A stretch of 64,000 nucleotides of DNA, from positions 62,001 through 126,000 of the forward strand of contig NZ_JAZQRL010000100.1 of NCBI RefSeq assembly GCF_045629565.1. Reading direction: 5' to 3'. Below are positions 27,094-37,180 of this stretch, one piece after another. Position 1 is the first letter of the stretch. Every line of letters begins with the position of its first letter. The notes beneath the pieces are model-generated. The model was not told where the DNA came from. It did not search any database and was given only the letters and a program-made list of their open reading frames with translations. Source of the stretch: Arcticibacter sp045629565 (GTDB lineage Bacteria > Bacteroidota > Bacteroidia > Sphingobacteriales > Sphingobacteriaceae). The position numbers and the translations under genes were made by a program.

Positions 27094-28020
27094 TTACCTT
27101 GATCCTCTGCTTGGTCTTGAACCACCGCCGCCGGAGCTGCCACCTGAGCTACTTCCGCTAGAGCCTGATCCTGTACCCCAAGAGCTTGGACGGGAAGATT
27201 CAGTACGTGGTGTACGATCAACATACGGTTCTCTGGCCGGTCTTTCCACACGTGCTGGTCTGTTTTGTGTTGCGGTACCTGAAGCAGGGCGGGTTGTACC
27301 TGTAGTTGGTCTGGAAGGTCGGGCGTATGTGCCGTTTGCTGTGCGGCCTCTACCTGTATTGTAAATCGCATTATTCGATCTTCCAACGGGACGTGTGCCG
27401 CGATCACCATTGGTGATTGCGCCAGGGTTTCCTGAACCAAGATAAGGGCGAGGGTTGTTTCTTCGGGCTACAACACCTCCGTAATAACCTCCGTATCCGT
27501 AACCTGGATAACCGAAGCCACCGTAGGAAACGGGACCCCAATAGTTGCCATAGCCAAAACGGTTTCCGTATAACCATGGGTTGTATCCCCAGGCACCACC
27601 GAATGTTCCAAACCCAAACCACATGGAGTATCCGGGGCGGAATGCCCATGGATCCATGAAGAACGGATCATAACCGTATCCGTACCACGGACTGTACCCA
27701 AAGGAATAAAAGTTGTCGTAATACGGGCGGTAACCGGAACCGTATTGGAAGCGGTTTATGCGGGAAGCATAGCCATAATCAAAATCATAGTCGATGTTCT
27801 CCTGGTAATCGCCTTCTGAATAATCATTACCTCCGTAAAGTTGTTCATCAGTGCGGTAATTACGCTCAGCAACCGGGGCATAAGTTACCTCCTTTGCTTT
27901 TGCCTGTGTGCTGTAAACATCATCGTTTTGTGCGGTACTCTGCTGCGCCAATTGAGTAGTGGAGCAGGAGCCCAGCATAACAGCGAACGCTGCCATAGCC
28001 GGTATAATTAATTTTCTCAT
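27094..28020 (-). CDS. Gly/Tyr-rich lipoprotein with basic Ser/Gly/Arg tail
   Basis: 308 residues from the ATG at 28020, which begins a lipoprotein signal (MRKLIIPAMAAFAVMLGSC, Cys19); the longer frame from 28092 adds 24 residues without signal character. Residues 60-210 are rich in Tyr, Gly, Phe and Trp in short aromatic repeats (such as YGYGYDPFFMDPWAF), and the last 100 are rich in Ser, Gly, Arg and Thr, ending in many Gly/Ser pairs. This composition is low-complexity and probably unfolded. Similar proteins in related species are annotated as vitellogenin-like without known function. It sits before the porin gene on the same strand. Confidence 0.75.
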   Translation of the reverse strand: MRKLIIPAMAAFAVMLGSCSTTQLAQQSTAQNDDVYSTQAKAKEVTYAPVAERNYRTDEQLYGGNDYSEGDYQENIDYDFDYGYASRINRFQYGSGYRPYYDNFYSFGYSPWYGYGYDPFFMDPWAFRPGYSMWFGFGTFGGAWGYNPWLYGNRFGYGNYWGPVSYGGFGYPGYGYGGYYGGVVARRNNPRPYLGSGNPGAITNGDRGTRPVGRSNNAIYNTGRGRTANGTYARPSRPTTGTTRPASGTATQNRPARVERPAREPYVDRTPRTESSRPSSWGTGSGSSGSSSGGSSGGGGSRPSRGSR

Positions 28021-28121
28021 TGCGGTGTGTGTTAAATCTCCAATCATCACTGTATCTGTATAGACGCAAAACATAGAAAAAGGTTGCGTCACTTAATGGT
28101 AAAATTGCCCGTTTAGTTTTA

Positions 28122-28129
28122 TAACTTTG
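28122..28129 (+). promoter_or_regulatory. Candidate -7 box for proS
   Basis: TAACTTTG matches TAnnTTTG perfectly, 51 bases before the chosen ATG at 28180. A TTG lies 14 bases upstream, shorter than the usual -33 spacing. Confidence 0.4.
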
Positions 28130-28179
28130 TTAGCTCGGACATTGTGTTAAAATTACGAAAAAAACAACATAAATTAAGT

Positions 28180-29652
28180 ATGAGTAAAGGTATTACGAGC
28201 AAAAACGACGATTATTCAGCATGGTATAATGAACTTGTTACAAAAGCAGATCTGGCAGAGCATTCCGCGGTAAAAGGTTGTATGGTTATCAAGCCCTACG
28301 GCTATTCCATCTGGGAAAAGATGCAGGCTGCGCTAGACAAGATGTTTAAAGATACCGGCCACAGTAACGCCTACTTCCCGCTCTTTATTCCTAAATCATT
28401 TTTCTCAAAAGAAGCTGCTCACGTTGAAGGCTTTGCAACTGAATGTGCGGTCGTTACTCATTACAGATTGAAGAACGATGGCAATGGAAATATTATTGTA
28501 GACGAGGATGCAAAACTGGAGGAAGAACTGATCGTTCGTCCGACTTCTGAAACCATTATCTGGAACACTTATCGCGGCTGGATCCAGTCGTACCGTGACC
28601 TTCCCATCCTGGTAAACCAGTGGGCAAACGTAGTCAGATGGGAAATGCGTACCCGTCTTTTTCTGCGTACTACCGAGTTCCTTTGGCAGGAAGGGCATAC
28701 CGCACACTCAACCGCTGCTGAGGCTATCGAAGAAACAGAAAGAATGCTGAATGTTTATGCGGATTTCGCTGAGAACTGGATGGCCATGCCGGTAGTGAAA
28801 GGTATCAAAACGGCTAACGAGCGTTTTGCCGGTGCAGTGGAAACTTATTGTATCGAAGCGCTGATGCAGGACGGAAAAGCGCTTCAGGCAGGAACCTCGC
28901 ATTTCCTGGGACAGAATTTCGCCAAAGCGTTTGACGTGAAGTTCACCAGCAAGGAAGGTAAGCTAGACCATGTATGGGCAACGTCATGGGGTGTATCTAC
29001 CCGTTTAATGGGCGCATTGATCATGGCACATTCTGACGATTCTGGTTTGGTGTTGCCACCCAAGCTTGCACCGATCCAGGTGGTGATCGTGCCGATTTAC
29101 AAGAGCGATGAAGATTTAGCTAAGATCACGGAATTTGCTGATCGCCTGCATGCTGAGCTTAAAGCAAAAGGCATTTCTGTTAAGTATGATGATCGCGACA
29201 CCCAGCGCCCGGGCTTTAAGTTCGCAGAATATGAACTGAAGGGTGTTCCGGTCCGCATTGCTATCGGCGGCCGGGATATGGAAAATGGTACTGTCGAAAT
29301 TGCCAGACGTGATACGAAGGAGAAGCAGACTATTAGCCAGGAGGGTTTAGCTAACCATATTGAAGCGCTTCTTGAAGATATTCAGACTAATATCTACCAG
29401 AAGGCCCTTAAATTCCGCTCAGAGAATATCACCGAGGTGAATTCTTATGAGGAGTTCAAGGAAGTGCTGGATGGAAAAGCGGGCTTTGTTTCTGCACATT
29501 GGGATGGTACTCCGGAAACTGAAAAGAAAATCAAGGAAGAGACTAAAGCGACGATCCGTTGTATTCCTTTGGATAACAAGCTGGAGGAAGGGGTTTGTAT
29601 CTACTCCGGACAACCTTCTAAGCAGCGTGTCCTGTTCGCGCGAGCGTATTAA
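28180..29652 (+). CDS. proS: Prolyl-tRNA synthetase, short (archaeal/eukaryotic-like) type
   Basis: 490 residues from the ATG at 28180 (MSKGITSKNDDYSAWYNELV); the GTG at 28144 would add 12 basic residues. It is of the type without the editing insertion: class II motif 2 is RWEMRTRLFLRTTEFLWQEG and motif 3 lies near GVSTRLMGALIMAHSDDSGL. The anticodon-binding domain follows from about residue 295 (PIQVVIVPIYKSDEDL), and the C-terminal domain ends in FARAY, typical of this group. It charges tRNA-Pro in the cytoplasm. This short type is usual in Bacteroidota. Confidence 0.95.
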   Translation: MSKGITSKNDDYSAWYNELVTKADLAEHSAVKGCMVIKPYGYSIWEKMQAALDKMFKDTGHSNAYFPLFIPKSFFSKEAAHVEGFATECAVVTHYRLKNDGNGNIIVDEDAKLEEELIVRPTSETIIWNTYRGWIQSYRDLPILVNQWANVVRWEMRTRLFLRTTEFLWQEGHTAHSTAAEAIEETERMLNVYADFAENWMAMPVVKGIKTANERFAGAVETYCIEALMQDGKALQAGTSHFLGQNFAKAFDVKFTSKEGKLDHVWATSWGVSTRLMGALIMAHSDDSGLVLPPKLAPIQVVIVPIYKSDEDLAKITEFADRLHAELKAKGISVKYDDRDTQRPGFKFAEYELKGVPVRIAIGGRDMENGTVEIARRDTKEKQTISQEGLANHIEALLEDIQTNIYQKALKFRSENITEVNSYEEFKEVLDGKAGFVSAHWDGTPETEKKIKEETKATIRCIPLDNKLEEGVCIYSGQPSKQRVLFARAY

Positions 29653-29679
29653 AAGCTGTGCCGTTATGTTATTTTGGGG

Positions 29680-29706
29680 GGCTGATCGTTTAAAAAATGA
29701 TCAGCC
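29680..29706. terminator. Intrinsic terminator between proS and the HTCS gene
   Basis: GGCTGATC (29680-29687) pairs perfectly with GATCAGCC (29699-29706) around an 11-base AT-rich loop, followed by TTCTTT. It separates two convergent genes. Confidence 0.8.
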
Positions 29707-29720
29707 TTCTTTGATTTCCG

Positions 29721-32700
29721 TTAGTCTCTTTGCGGATGCCTCTCCAGTTCGCTTAAAAACTGACTTGGCGTCTTGCCAAACTGCTTTTTAAATGCCTTGC
29801 TGAAATACGACTGCGTTTGTATTCCCACCCGGTACATCACTTCTGTTATCAGCACATCCTCGTGGGTCATTATCTGCGCTGCTCTTTTCAGTCGTATCGA
29901 CCTGATGAATTCGCCTATTGATTCTCCGGTGATCGTCTTGATCTTTTGGTACAGTTTGGTTTTACTCATCCCCATAGCTGTACAGACGAAGTCGACATCC
30001 AGGTCTGGATTTTTTAGTTCAGAATGGATGATTCTGCTTAGCCTGTCAATAAATTCTTTCTCTTTGGCCGAATGCACCAGCTCCCGGGCGTCACTTTGAT
30101 AGTCCTTCAGATAGCGCTCCTTCAATTTCCGCTTCTGTTCAAAGATATTCCTGATCGTGAGGAGCAGCAGGTCAATACTAATTGGCTTAGGGAGATAGAA
30201 GTCGGCTCCCGACTCAGCTCCTTCGATTCTGGCTTCCAGGGCGTTGCGGGCTGTTAACATAAGAAAGGGGATATGACCTATTTCAAGATCTTCTTTTACA
30301 GCTTTGCAAAACTGAATTCCGTTCATCTCGGGCATCAACACATCACTCAAAATCAGGTCTGGAAACTCATCCTTTGCCTTTAGTAAGCCAATCATTCCAT
30401 TCTCAGCGACCGCAACCTGATAGGTAGCGGAGAGGGTCTGCTGCAAAAAGGCCCTCAGCTCGGGATTGTCATCAACGATGAGAATCCGTTCCTCTGGAGG
30501 ATCTGACAGGGTGGATATGGTCCCGGTCATTCCGGCCGGCGTGTCTTGAAGGAGGGGTTCCGGATTTACACTCTCCAGCCGGGTTCCTCCCTCACTGGCA
30601 GACTCAGTCCAGATCTCCTCAGGACTGTAGCTCGTTCTTTCGATAGGCACCGCCACTATGATTTCCGTTCCCTGATGTCGTTCACTGTAAACGTAAATAT
30701 CACCCTTATGCAAATGGGTAAGGCTTTTGACGAACGCAAGCCCAATACCCGAGCCCAAATGTGCTTCTGTGATGCGATAATATCGTTCAAACAGGCGTCC
30801 TATAGAATCTGCGGAGATTCCGATCCCATTGTCAGCGATACGTATATAGATGTATCTACCGGATCTGAAGCTGTTCCTGATCGCTAGCTCATTTTTGAAC
30901 CGGGGCTTAAAGCCCGATAGCGACTCCAGGGTTTCGAGCGTTATCACACCATTATCAGGAGTATATTTGAAAGAATTATGAACAAGATTCAAGAGGATTT
31001 TCTCCAGTATTTGTCTGTCAAACCATGCTTTTTCCTCCGGGAGGTTATTGATGACTTCGAACGTAATATTTTTATCTTCTGCCAGGCCTTTGAATTCTTC
31101 AAAAATTTCTGCGATAAAGTTTCCGATATTTCCTTCTGTTACCCTGAGTCCTAAAGTGCCGGTTTCCACTTTGCGAAAGTCCATCAGCTCATTAATCAGG
31201 TTCATCAGCCTTCTGGTATTCCGGTGCATAGTCTGGAAGTATCGGGTAAGGGAAGATTGCTGATTATCTTTCATCAATTGCTCCAACGGCCCCATTATCA
31301 GCGTTAACGGTGTCCGGAACTCGTGCGATATATTGGTGAAAAACTGCAGTTGTACCTGATGGATTTCCTCGCGCTTTTTTTCTTCCATGCGTTCAAGTTC
31401 CAGTTTTCTTTTAAAGCTAAGAATGGCGTAGATGATATAGATAATCAGTACCAGGACAAGAAGTATAAACCACCATGTCAACCAGAAAGGAGGGGCAATG
31501 ATGATCCTGACGGTTGAACTCTTGTTGTTCCAAACGTCGTCGCTATTGCTTGCTTTGACGAAAAAGGTATAGGTGCCGGGACTTAAATTTGTATAAGATG
31601 CTTTGCGCTCATGTCCGACATAGTTCCAGTCTTTATCCAATCCTTCCAGCTTATATGCATACTGATTGTTCTTCAGACCGGTAAAATCCAGGGCCGCAAA
31701 GCTCAAAGAGAAGGTAGACTGCTTGTATGAAAGCCTGATTTCCTTCGTGAGGCTGATATCTTCCTTAAGAGGCGAGTTCTTTTCACCGGGGACAATCTTT
31801 TTATTATATATCATAAAGTCGACCAGGGAAACGTTCGGCAGATAGGCATTGGTATTAATTTCTTCAGGAAAAAACGTATTAAAGCCATTGATGCCGCCGA
31901 AGTACATTTCGCCCTTGCTGGAGAGGAGTGCCGCATTCGCCTCAAACTCCTGGCCCTGCAACCCGTCACTGACGGAATATTTTTTAAACGCACCTGTTTC
32001 CGGATTGATCTTCGTTAATCCGTTCGATGTAGATATCCAGAGGTTTCCCCGCCGATCCTCGAGAATGCTCTTGATGAAATCGGTCGATAGTCCAGCCTTA
32101 TTCCTGAACAAGGCAAAGCGGTTCTGCTTACGGTCGAAAAGATAGAGGCCGCGGTGCCCTACCCATAGTCTTCCCTTACGGTCAGTGAACAAAACCCGCA
32201 GGTCGGGCATTCGTTCCTCATCTCTGAAATAATGCAGGAATCTTTTAGTGCTTATTTGATAGCGGTTCAATCCCCCGTCGTCCGTCCCCATCCAGATATC
32301 TCCGTTGATATCTTCATGCAGGGAAACGATGTTTTCTCCGAAGACGCCCGACTTCTTGTCAGGATCATGTTTAATACGCCTAAAGCGCCTGGTCTTTCTG
32401 TCAAAGAGATTTAACCCGCCGTAATAGGTTGCTACCCAGAAATTGCCATGACTGTCTTCCAGCGTTTTCTGTACATAATTGGAACTGATGGAATTGGGAT
32501 CACCCTCAACATGGGTAAACTTTCGAAACGTTCCTGATGCTTTGTCCATCACGTTTAAGCCGCCGCCCCAGGTTCCGATCCATAAAGCTCCATTTTTATC
32601 TCCCCTTATATCCAGTACGGCGTCCGAGCCAATACTAAGGGGTTTAAAGGGATCATGACGGTAATGATTGAATGCTCCGGACTTTCGGTTAAAGGAGTTT

Positions 32701-33926
32701 AGACCTCCGCCGTCAGTGGCTATCCATATCAGGCCGTTACTGTCTTCAAAAAACGCTCTTACATCATTGTAGCTTAAGGTTGGTTGTTTTCGTTCTTTCC
32801 TGAAAATATTGAATTTCTCAGAAAGAGGACTGTAGAGATTTATACCTCCTCTGTGTGTTCCGATCCATAAGTTATGCTGCTTGTCCTCGAATAAAGCAGA
32901 AACTGTTCGTTGAGACAGCGACCTTGGATGCTCGGGGTCATGCTGAAAGTTTTGAAAGGCATCTAGATTTGCCAGGTAGAGATCCAGACCGCCATTTATG
33001 CTCCCTACCCAAAGTCTGTTCCGACTGTCCACCAACAACGTCCTGATTTGATCATTAGACAAGCTTGATTTGGCCCATTCATTGTGATTGTAATTTTTGA
33101 AAGTTCCGGTAGCGGGGTGGTATCTGGATAGTCCCTTATCTTCAGTTCCGAGCCATAAATAACCGGTATGGTCAATGGCAAGGCTCTTAACGGTATTCCT
33201 CTTCAGGAGGTTCCGTTTATCGGAGAGATTGCTGATGACTTTGAACGTTTTTGATTGGCGATGGAGCGCATGCAGACCGGAGTCTGTTGCAACCCATAAG
33301 CGTCCCATCCTGTCTTCGACCAGCGCGTTTACGTTATTGCTCCGCAGTGCCCCCGGATTTTCGGGGTTATGTATAAAGCTATTAAACTTGCCGCTTCTTT
33401 TGTTGAGGAGGTTCAGTCCGCCCCCGTACGTGCCGACCCAGAATTGCCGGTTGCTGTCTTCGTATATAGAGGTGATAATGTTGTTACTGATGCTTCCCGC
33501 CCGCCTTTTATCTGATTTGAAGCGTTTAAAGGTGCTGGCAGTACGCTCAAACTTGTTCAACCCGTTCATCGTCCCTATCCAGAGGTCCTTATTGCTGTCT
33601 TCATAAATGGTACGGATAAAGTTGTCTGAAATGCTCGATTTATCGGCCGGATCGTTTCTAAACACAACTACCTGATACCCGTCATATCTATTTAACCCGT
33701 CCCTGGTACCGATCCATATAAACCCAAAGCTATCCTGTGCAATAGCTTCCACTGTGCTGTTAGATAAGCCTTCCTGGTAACTGATATGGAAGAAGTTTAA
33801 GTTTAGACTTTGTCCCCACGAACAGAGGGGCGAAAGGGTTAGGGCCAGCAGTCCGGGTATGAAAAGCCAACTCACAGTATCTGAGATATATCGTCGAAAA
33901 ATTAATCCTATATTTAAAAAGCTCAT
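29721..33926 (-). CDS. Hybrid two-component system regulator (HTCS) of the galactan locus
   Basis: 1401 residues holding a whole two-component system in one chain. After a signal/anchor (to about residue 38) come about 14 Reg_prop propeller repeats with the WIGT/WVGT signature (for example LWIGTMNGLNKF), then a Y_Y_Y domain (about 690-780), a membrane helix near residue 810-830 (WWFILLVLVLIIYIIYAIL), HisKA with FFTNISHEFRTPLTLIMGPL (His about 866), HATPase with NGIGISADSIG and GSGIGLAFVKSL, a receiver domain with DLILSDVLMPEMNG (Asp about 1192), and a C-terminal AraC-type HTH (about 1300-1395). Such proteins sense an oligosaccharide in the periplasm and switch on the adjacent SusC/D operon, here divergent at 34121. 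Confidence 0.95.
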   Translation of the reverse strand: MSFLNIGLIFRRYISDTVSWLFIPGLLALTLSPLCSWGQSLNLNFFHISYQEGLSNSTVEAIAQDSFGFIWIGTRDGLNRYDGYQVVVFRNDPADKSSISDNFIRTIYEDSNKDLWIGTMNGLNKFERTASTFKRFKSDKRRAGSISNNIITSIYEDSNRQFWVGTYGGGLNLLNKRSGKFNSFIHNPENPGALRSNNVNALVEDRMGRLWVATDSGLHALHRQSKTFKVISNLSDKRNLLKRNTVKSLAIDHTGYLWLGTEDKGLSRYHPATGTFKNYNHNEWAKSSLSNDQIRTLLVDSRNRLWVGSINGGLDLYLANLDAFQNFQHDPEHPRSLSQRTVSALFEDKQHNLWIGTHRGGINLYSPLSEKFNIFRKERKQPTLSYNDVRAFFEDSNGLIWIATDGGGLNSFNRKSGAFNHYRHDPFKPLSIGSDAVLDIRGDKNGALWIGTWGGGLNVMDKASGTFRKFTHVEGDPNSISSNYVQKTLEDSHGNFWVATYYGGLNLFDRKTRRFRRIKHDPDKKSGVFGENIVSLHEDINGDIWMGTDDGGLNRYQISTKRFLHYFRDEERMPDLRVLFTDRKGRLWVGHRGLYLFDRKQNRFALFRNKAGLSTDFIKSILEDRRGNLWISTSNGLTKINPETGAFKKYSVSDGLQGQEFEANAALLSSKGEMYFGGINGFNTFFPEEINTNAYLPNVSLVDFMIYNKKIVPGEKNSPLKEDISLTKEIRLSYKQSTFSLSFAALDFTGLKNNQYAYKLEGLDKDWNYVGHERKASYTNLSPGTYTFFVKASNSDDVWNNKSSTVRIIIAPPFWLTWWFILLVLVLIIYIIYAILSFKRKLELERMEEKKREEIHQVQLQFFTNISHEFRTPLTLIMGPLEQLMKDNQQSSLTRYFQTMHRNTRRLMNLINELMDFRKVETGTLGLRVTEGNIGNFIAEIFEEFKGLAEDKNITFEVINNLPEEKAWFDRQILEKILLNLVHNSFKYTPDNGVITLETLESLSGFKPRFKNELAIRNSFRSGRYIYIRIADNGIGISADSIGRLFERYYRITEAHLGSGIGLAFVKSLTHLHKGDIYVYSERHQGTEIIVAVPIERTSYSPEEIWTESASEGGTRLESVNPEPLLQDTPAGMTGTISTLSDPPEERILIVDDNPELRAFLQQTLSATYQVAVAENGMIGLLKAKDEFPDLILSDVLMPEMNGIQFCKAVKEDLEIGHIPFLMLTARNALEARIEGAESGADFYLPKPISIDLLLLTIRNIFEQKRKLKERYLKDYQSDARELVHSAKEKEFIDRLSRIIHSELKNPDLDVDFVCTAMGMSKTKLYQKIKTITGESIGEFIRSIRLKRAAQIMTHEDVLITEVMYRVGIQTQSYFSKAFKKQFGKTPSQFLSELERHPQRD

Positions 33927-34008
33927 GTTTTAAGCTTGAACCAGAGTGTGCTTCCGGAAGGTTTACAATCTCCCTAAATGTAAGGTATTCAAGTCCAAAA
34001 AAATCAAT

Positions 34009-34037
34009 AGAACAAAAAATAAGACCATCAGAACAAA
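34009..34037. promoter_or_regulatory. Direct repeat in the HTCS-susC intergenic region, candidate HTCS binding site
   Basis: AGAACAAA occurs at 34009-34016 and again at 34030-34037, exactly 21 bases (two helical turns) apart, about 85-110 bases before the susC ATG. AraC-type dimers bind direct repeats of such spacing. A TACTTTG that resembles a -7 box follows at 34059-34065. The link to the HTCS is inference from position. Confidence 0.4.
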
Positions 34038-34120
34038 GGATAAAGCGTAATTTATTTCTACTTTGTACCTGGCCAATTTCCATAAAACCAGCAAGATCTA
34101 CCAACCAATATCAAACCAAT

Positions 34121-37100
34121 ATGAGTAAACGACTATCAAATGTTACGGCTCTTTCTATCGTCCTCAGTTCTTTTTGCATTTTGCCTGCAGATGCCGCTGC
34201 CAGGGGCGAAAAGAAAAGCTTGCAGATCTATCAAGCCGTGAGCAGCCAGGTATCTGCCAGGGTCACTATCAGGGGGAGGGTAATAGACAAATCAACCGGT
34301 GAACCACTTGTAGGCGTATCCATTAAAGTGAAGGGTACGAAACTCGGAACCTCGACTGATGCGAACGGACAATTCGCCTTCAACAGTCCGGAAACGGGTG
34401 TCCTGATACTAACTTATCTGGGCTATCAGACCACCGAAGTCCAGATCAACAACAGGACAAACATCAACATCGCCATGGAACCTGCATCCACCTCGTTAAC
34501 GGAGGTTGTGGTCGTTGGCTACGGAATTACGCGAAAGAAAGATCTGACGGGCTCGGTGGCGGTTGTTGACGCGAAAGATTTCCAAAAAGGTAATATCTCC
34601 ACACCGGAGCAGCTGATAGCGGGAAAGGTGCCCGGCATCTCCATCACATCGAACGGAGGCCAGCCTGGAGCCGGCAGCACTATCCGCATCCGCGGCGGTT
34701 CTTCACTCAATGCAAGTAACGATCCCTTGATTGTGATCGATGGAGTGCCTCTTGAAAATTCAAATATCTCCGGCGCTGCCAATCCGTTAAGTTTTATAAA
34801 TCCCAATGACATAGCATCATTTACGGTGTTGAAAGATGCTTCTGCTGCAGCTATTTACGGAGCACGGGCTTCGAATGGCGTTATTATCATCACCACCAAG
34901 GCTGGTACCAGTGAAGCATTCAGGGTTGCCTTCCATACCGTCAATTCAGTTTCCAATAACTACAATGAAGTGGATGTGCTGAATGCAGATGAATTTCGGG
35001 AGATCATAAATCAATACGGCAGTGCCGACCAGATTGCCCGGTTGGGAACAGAAAGCACGGATTGGCAAAAGGAAATATACCGCACAGGCTTCTCTTCTGA
35101 TAACAATATCAGCTTTAGCGGAGGAATAAGCAAACTACCCTACAGGCTTTCTGCAGGCTTTCAAACTCAGCAAGGTGTTTTGCGGACAGATAATCTGCAA
35201 AAGACAACACTAGGACTGGTGCTGAATCCGCGGTTCTTTAATGATCACCTTAAAGTTGATCTGAATGTTAAGGGCAGCGCTCAGAGAGCACGGTTTGCCA
35301 ATACGCTCGCCATCGGCGGAGCGCTAACTTTCGATCCTACGCATGCTGTCAGAACAAATAGTGATCGGTTTGGAGGCTATTTTGAGTACCTAGACCCGTC
35401 ACAACCTACCGGCCTGTACAATCTGCAAGGTCGCAATCCGGTAGGTCTCCTCGAACAGAGGAGAGATATCGGCAAGCCACTTAGAAGCATCGGTAACCTC
35501 CAGCTGGATTATAAGTTTCATTTTCTGCCGGAACTGCGCGCCAACCTGAACCTGGGGTATGATATCGCTAAAGGGAAAGGAACGGTGTTCGTTCCGGCCA
35601 GTGCAGCTTCCAACTATCTGGTTAACGAAACGGGCGGGCTAAACAACCGCTATAAGAGCGAACGAAAAAATACACTCGTTGACTTCTATCTCAACTATGT
35701 GAAGGACGTAGAATCCATCAAGAGTCGTATTGACCTCACGGCCGGATACTCTTATAACGACTATCTTACAACCGCTTATAATTATGCCAGCTACAGTGCA
35801 AGTGGCACTCAGCTCACCGCAGATCCCGCATTTCCATTCGATAAGCCACATTATCGCCTGGTTTCGTATTTCGGTCGGGCCAACTATAATTTCGATGATC
35901 GTTATCTGTTGACAGCTACGGTTCGTCGCGACGGCTCTTCCCGCTTCGCGGAAGATAACCGCTATGGCATATTTCCTTCTGTAGCAGTGGCATGGAACGC
36001 CAGCAATGAAGGATTTCTAAAAGAAAATAAAACGATATCTGACCTGAAGTTCCGGGTCGGCTACGGAGTAACAGGGCAGCAGGACGGAATTGATAATTAC
36101 GGATATCTGGCCAGCTACCAGTTGAGTGAACCCAATGCATCCTACCAGTTCGGCGACAGTTATTACCGGATGTACCGTCCTTCAGGATACGTTTCCAGCA
36201 TCAAATGGGAAGAAACAACGACTACCAATATCGCGCTTGATTACGGTTTCCTTGATCAACGGATTACAGGATCCCTGGAGTTTTATCAAAAAGATACCAG
36301 AGATCTCCTGGCTAGAGTGCCACAGGCAGCCGGGACCAATTTCAGTGCTTTTGCGGTTCAGAATATTGGAGATATGGAAAACAGGGGAGTGGAGTTCAAT
36401 ATCAGCGCTCAGGCAATCAAGAAGACCGACCTGCGCTGGGATATCGCTTTCAATATCACCAGAAATAAAAATAAAATCACGAACCTCACCCTCGTGCCCA
36501 ATGATCCTAATTACATCGGCGCCCCCACAGGAGCGATATCAGGAGGCGTAGGAGGTGGCTTCGTGCAATTACATCCGGTTGGCGCCAGCAAGAATACCTT
36601 TTTTCTCTATCAGCAGGTCTATGATGAAGGAGGGAAACCAATTGACGGCGTTTATGTCGACAGAAATAAGGATGGTATCATCTCTCAGGAAGATCTCTAT
36701 CTCAGTAAAAGAGCTGATCCCACGGTGTTTATGGGGCTTAGCAGTAACGTCAATTACAAGAAATGGAATGCCGGCGTTGTATTTCGCGCCAATATCGGGA
36801 ATTACGTCTATAACAATAATTTCAGTCAGACGGGAACACTTAAGCAGCTAACAGGCTCGGCCGTTACGTATAATGCTTCACGGAATTATCTGGAGACTGG
36901 TTTTGAAGGAAGCGGATTCCAGATATTGAGCGATTACTATCTGCAAAATGCTTCTTTCCTGAAAATGGATAATATCAGCCTTGGATATAACGCCGGAAGA
37001 GTTCTTGGTGGAGCAGCTAACCTTCAGATCAGTGCCATCGCCCAGAATGTATTCGTAATAACAAAGTACAAGGGCCTGGATCCTGAAGTGCCATCGGGTA

Positions 37101-37162
37101 TCGACAATAACCTTTACCCCAGACCCCGGGTATTCTCGCTCGGCCTTAATCTTAGTTTTTAG
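34121..37162 (+). CDS. SusC/RagA-family TonB-dependent glycan transporter
   Basis: 1013 residues. A signal peptide (residues 1-27, ending PADAAA) is followed by a carboxypeptidase-regulatory-like domain (RVTIRGRVIDKSTGEPLVGV, about 47-125), the SusC linker TEVVVVGYGITRKKDLTGSV and the plug domain with IRIRGGSSLNASNDPLIVID and VLKDASAAAIYGARASNG. The rest is the 22-stranded barrel, ending in the aromatic FSLGLNLSF. It imports oligosaccharides with its SusD partner, encoded 18 bases downstream. No STN domain is present, in keeping with control by an HTCS rather than a FecR system. Confidence 0.95.
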   Translation: MSKRLSNVTALSIVLSSFCILPADAAARGEKKSLQIYQAVSSQVSARVTIRGRVIDKSTGEPLVGVSIKVKGTKLGTSTDANGQFAFNSPETGVLILTYLGYQTTEVQINNRTNINIAMEPASTSLTEVVVVGYGITRKKDLTGSVAVVDAKDFQKGNISTPEQLIAGKVPGISITSNGGQPGAGSTIRIRGGSSLNASNDPLIVIDGVPLENSNISGAANPLSFINPNDIASFTVLKDASAAAIYGARASNGVIIITTKAGTSEAFRVAFHTVNSVSNNYNEVDVLNADEFREIINQYGSADQIARLGTESTDWQKEIYRTGFSSDNNISFSGGISKLPYRLSAGFQTQQGVLRTDNLQKTTLGLVLNPRFFNDHLKVDLNVKGSAQRARFANTLAIGGALTFDPTHAVRTNSDRFGGYFEYLDPSQPTGLYNLQGRNPVGLLEQRRDIGKPLRSIGNLQLDYKFHFLPELRANLNLGYDIAKGKGTVFVPASAASNYLVNETGGLNNRYKSERKNTLVDFYLNYVKDVESIKSRIDLTAGYSYNDYLTTAYNYASYSASGTQLTADPAFPFDKPHYRLVSYFGRANYNFDDRYLLTATVRRDGSSRFAEDNRYGIFPSVAVAWNASNEGFLKENKTISDLKFRVGYGVTGQQDGIDNYGYLASYQLSEPNASYQFGDSYYRMYRPSGYVSSIKWEETTTTNIALDYGFLDQRITGSLEFYQKDTRDLLARVPQAAGTNFSAFAVQNIGDMENRGVEFNISAQAIKKTDLRWDIAFNITRNKNKITNLTLVPNDPNYIGAPTGAISGGVGGGFVQLHPVGASKNTFFLYQQVYDEGGKPIDGVYVDRNKDGIISQEDLYLSKRADPTVFMGLSSNVNYKKWNAGVVFRANIGNYVYNNNFSQTGTLKQLTGSAVTYNASRNYLETGFEGSGFQILSDYYLQNASFLKMDNISLGYNAGRVLGGAANLQISAIAQNVFVITKYKGLDPEVPSGIDNNLYPRPRVFSLGLNLSF

Positions 37163-37180
37163 TGATAGACTAACCAACAA

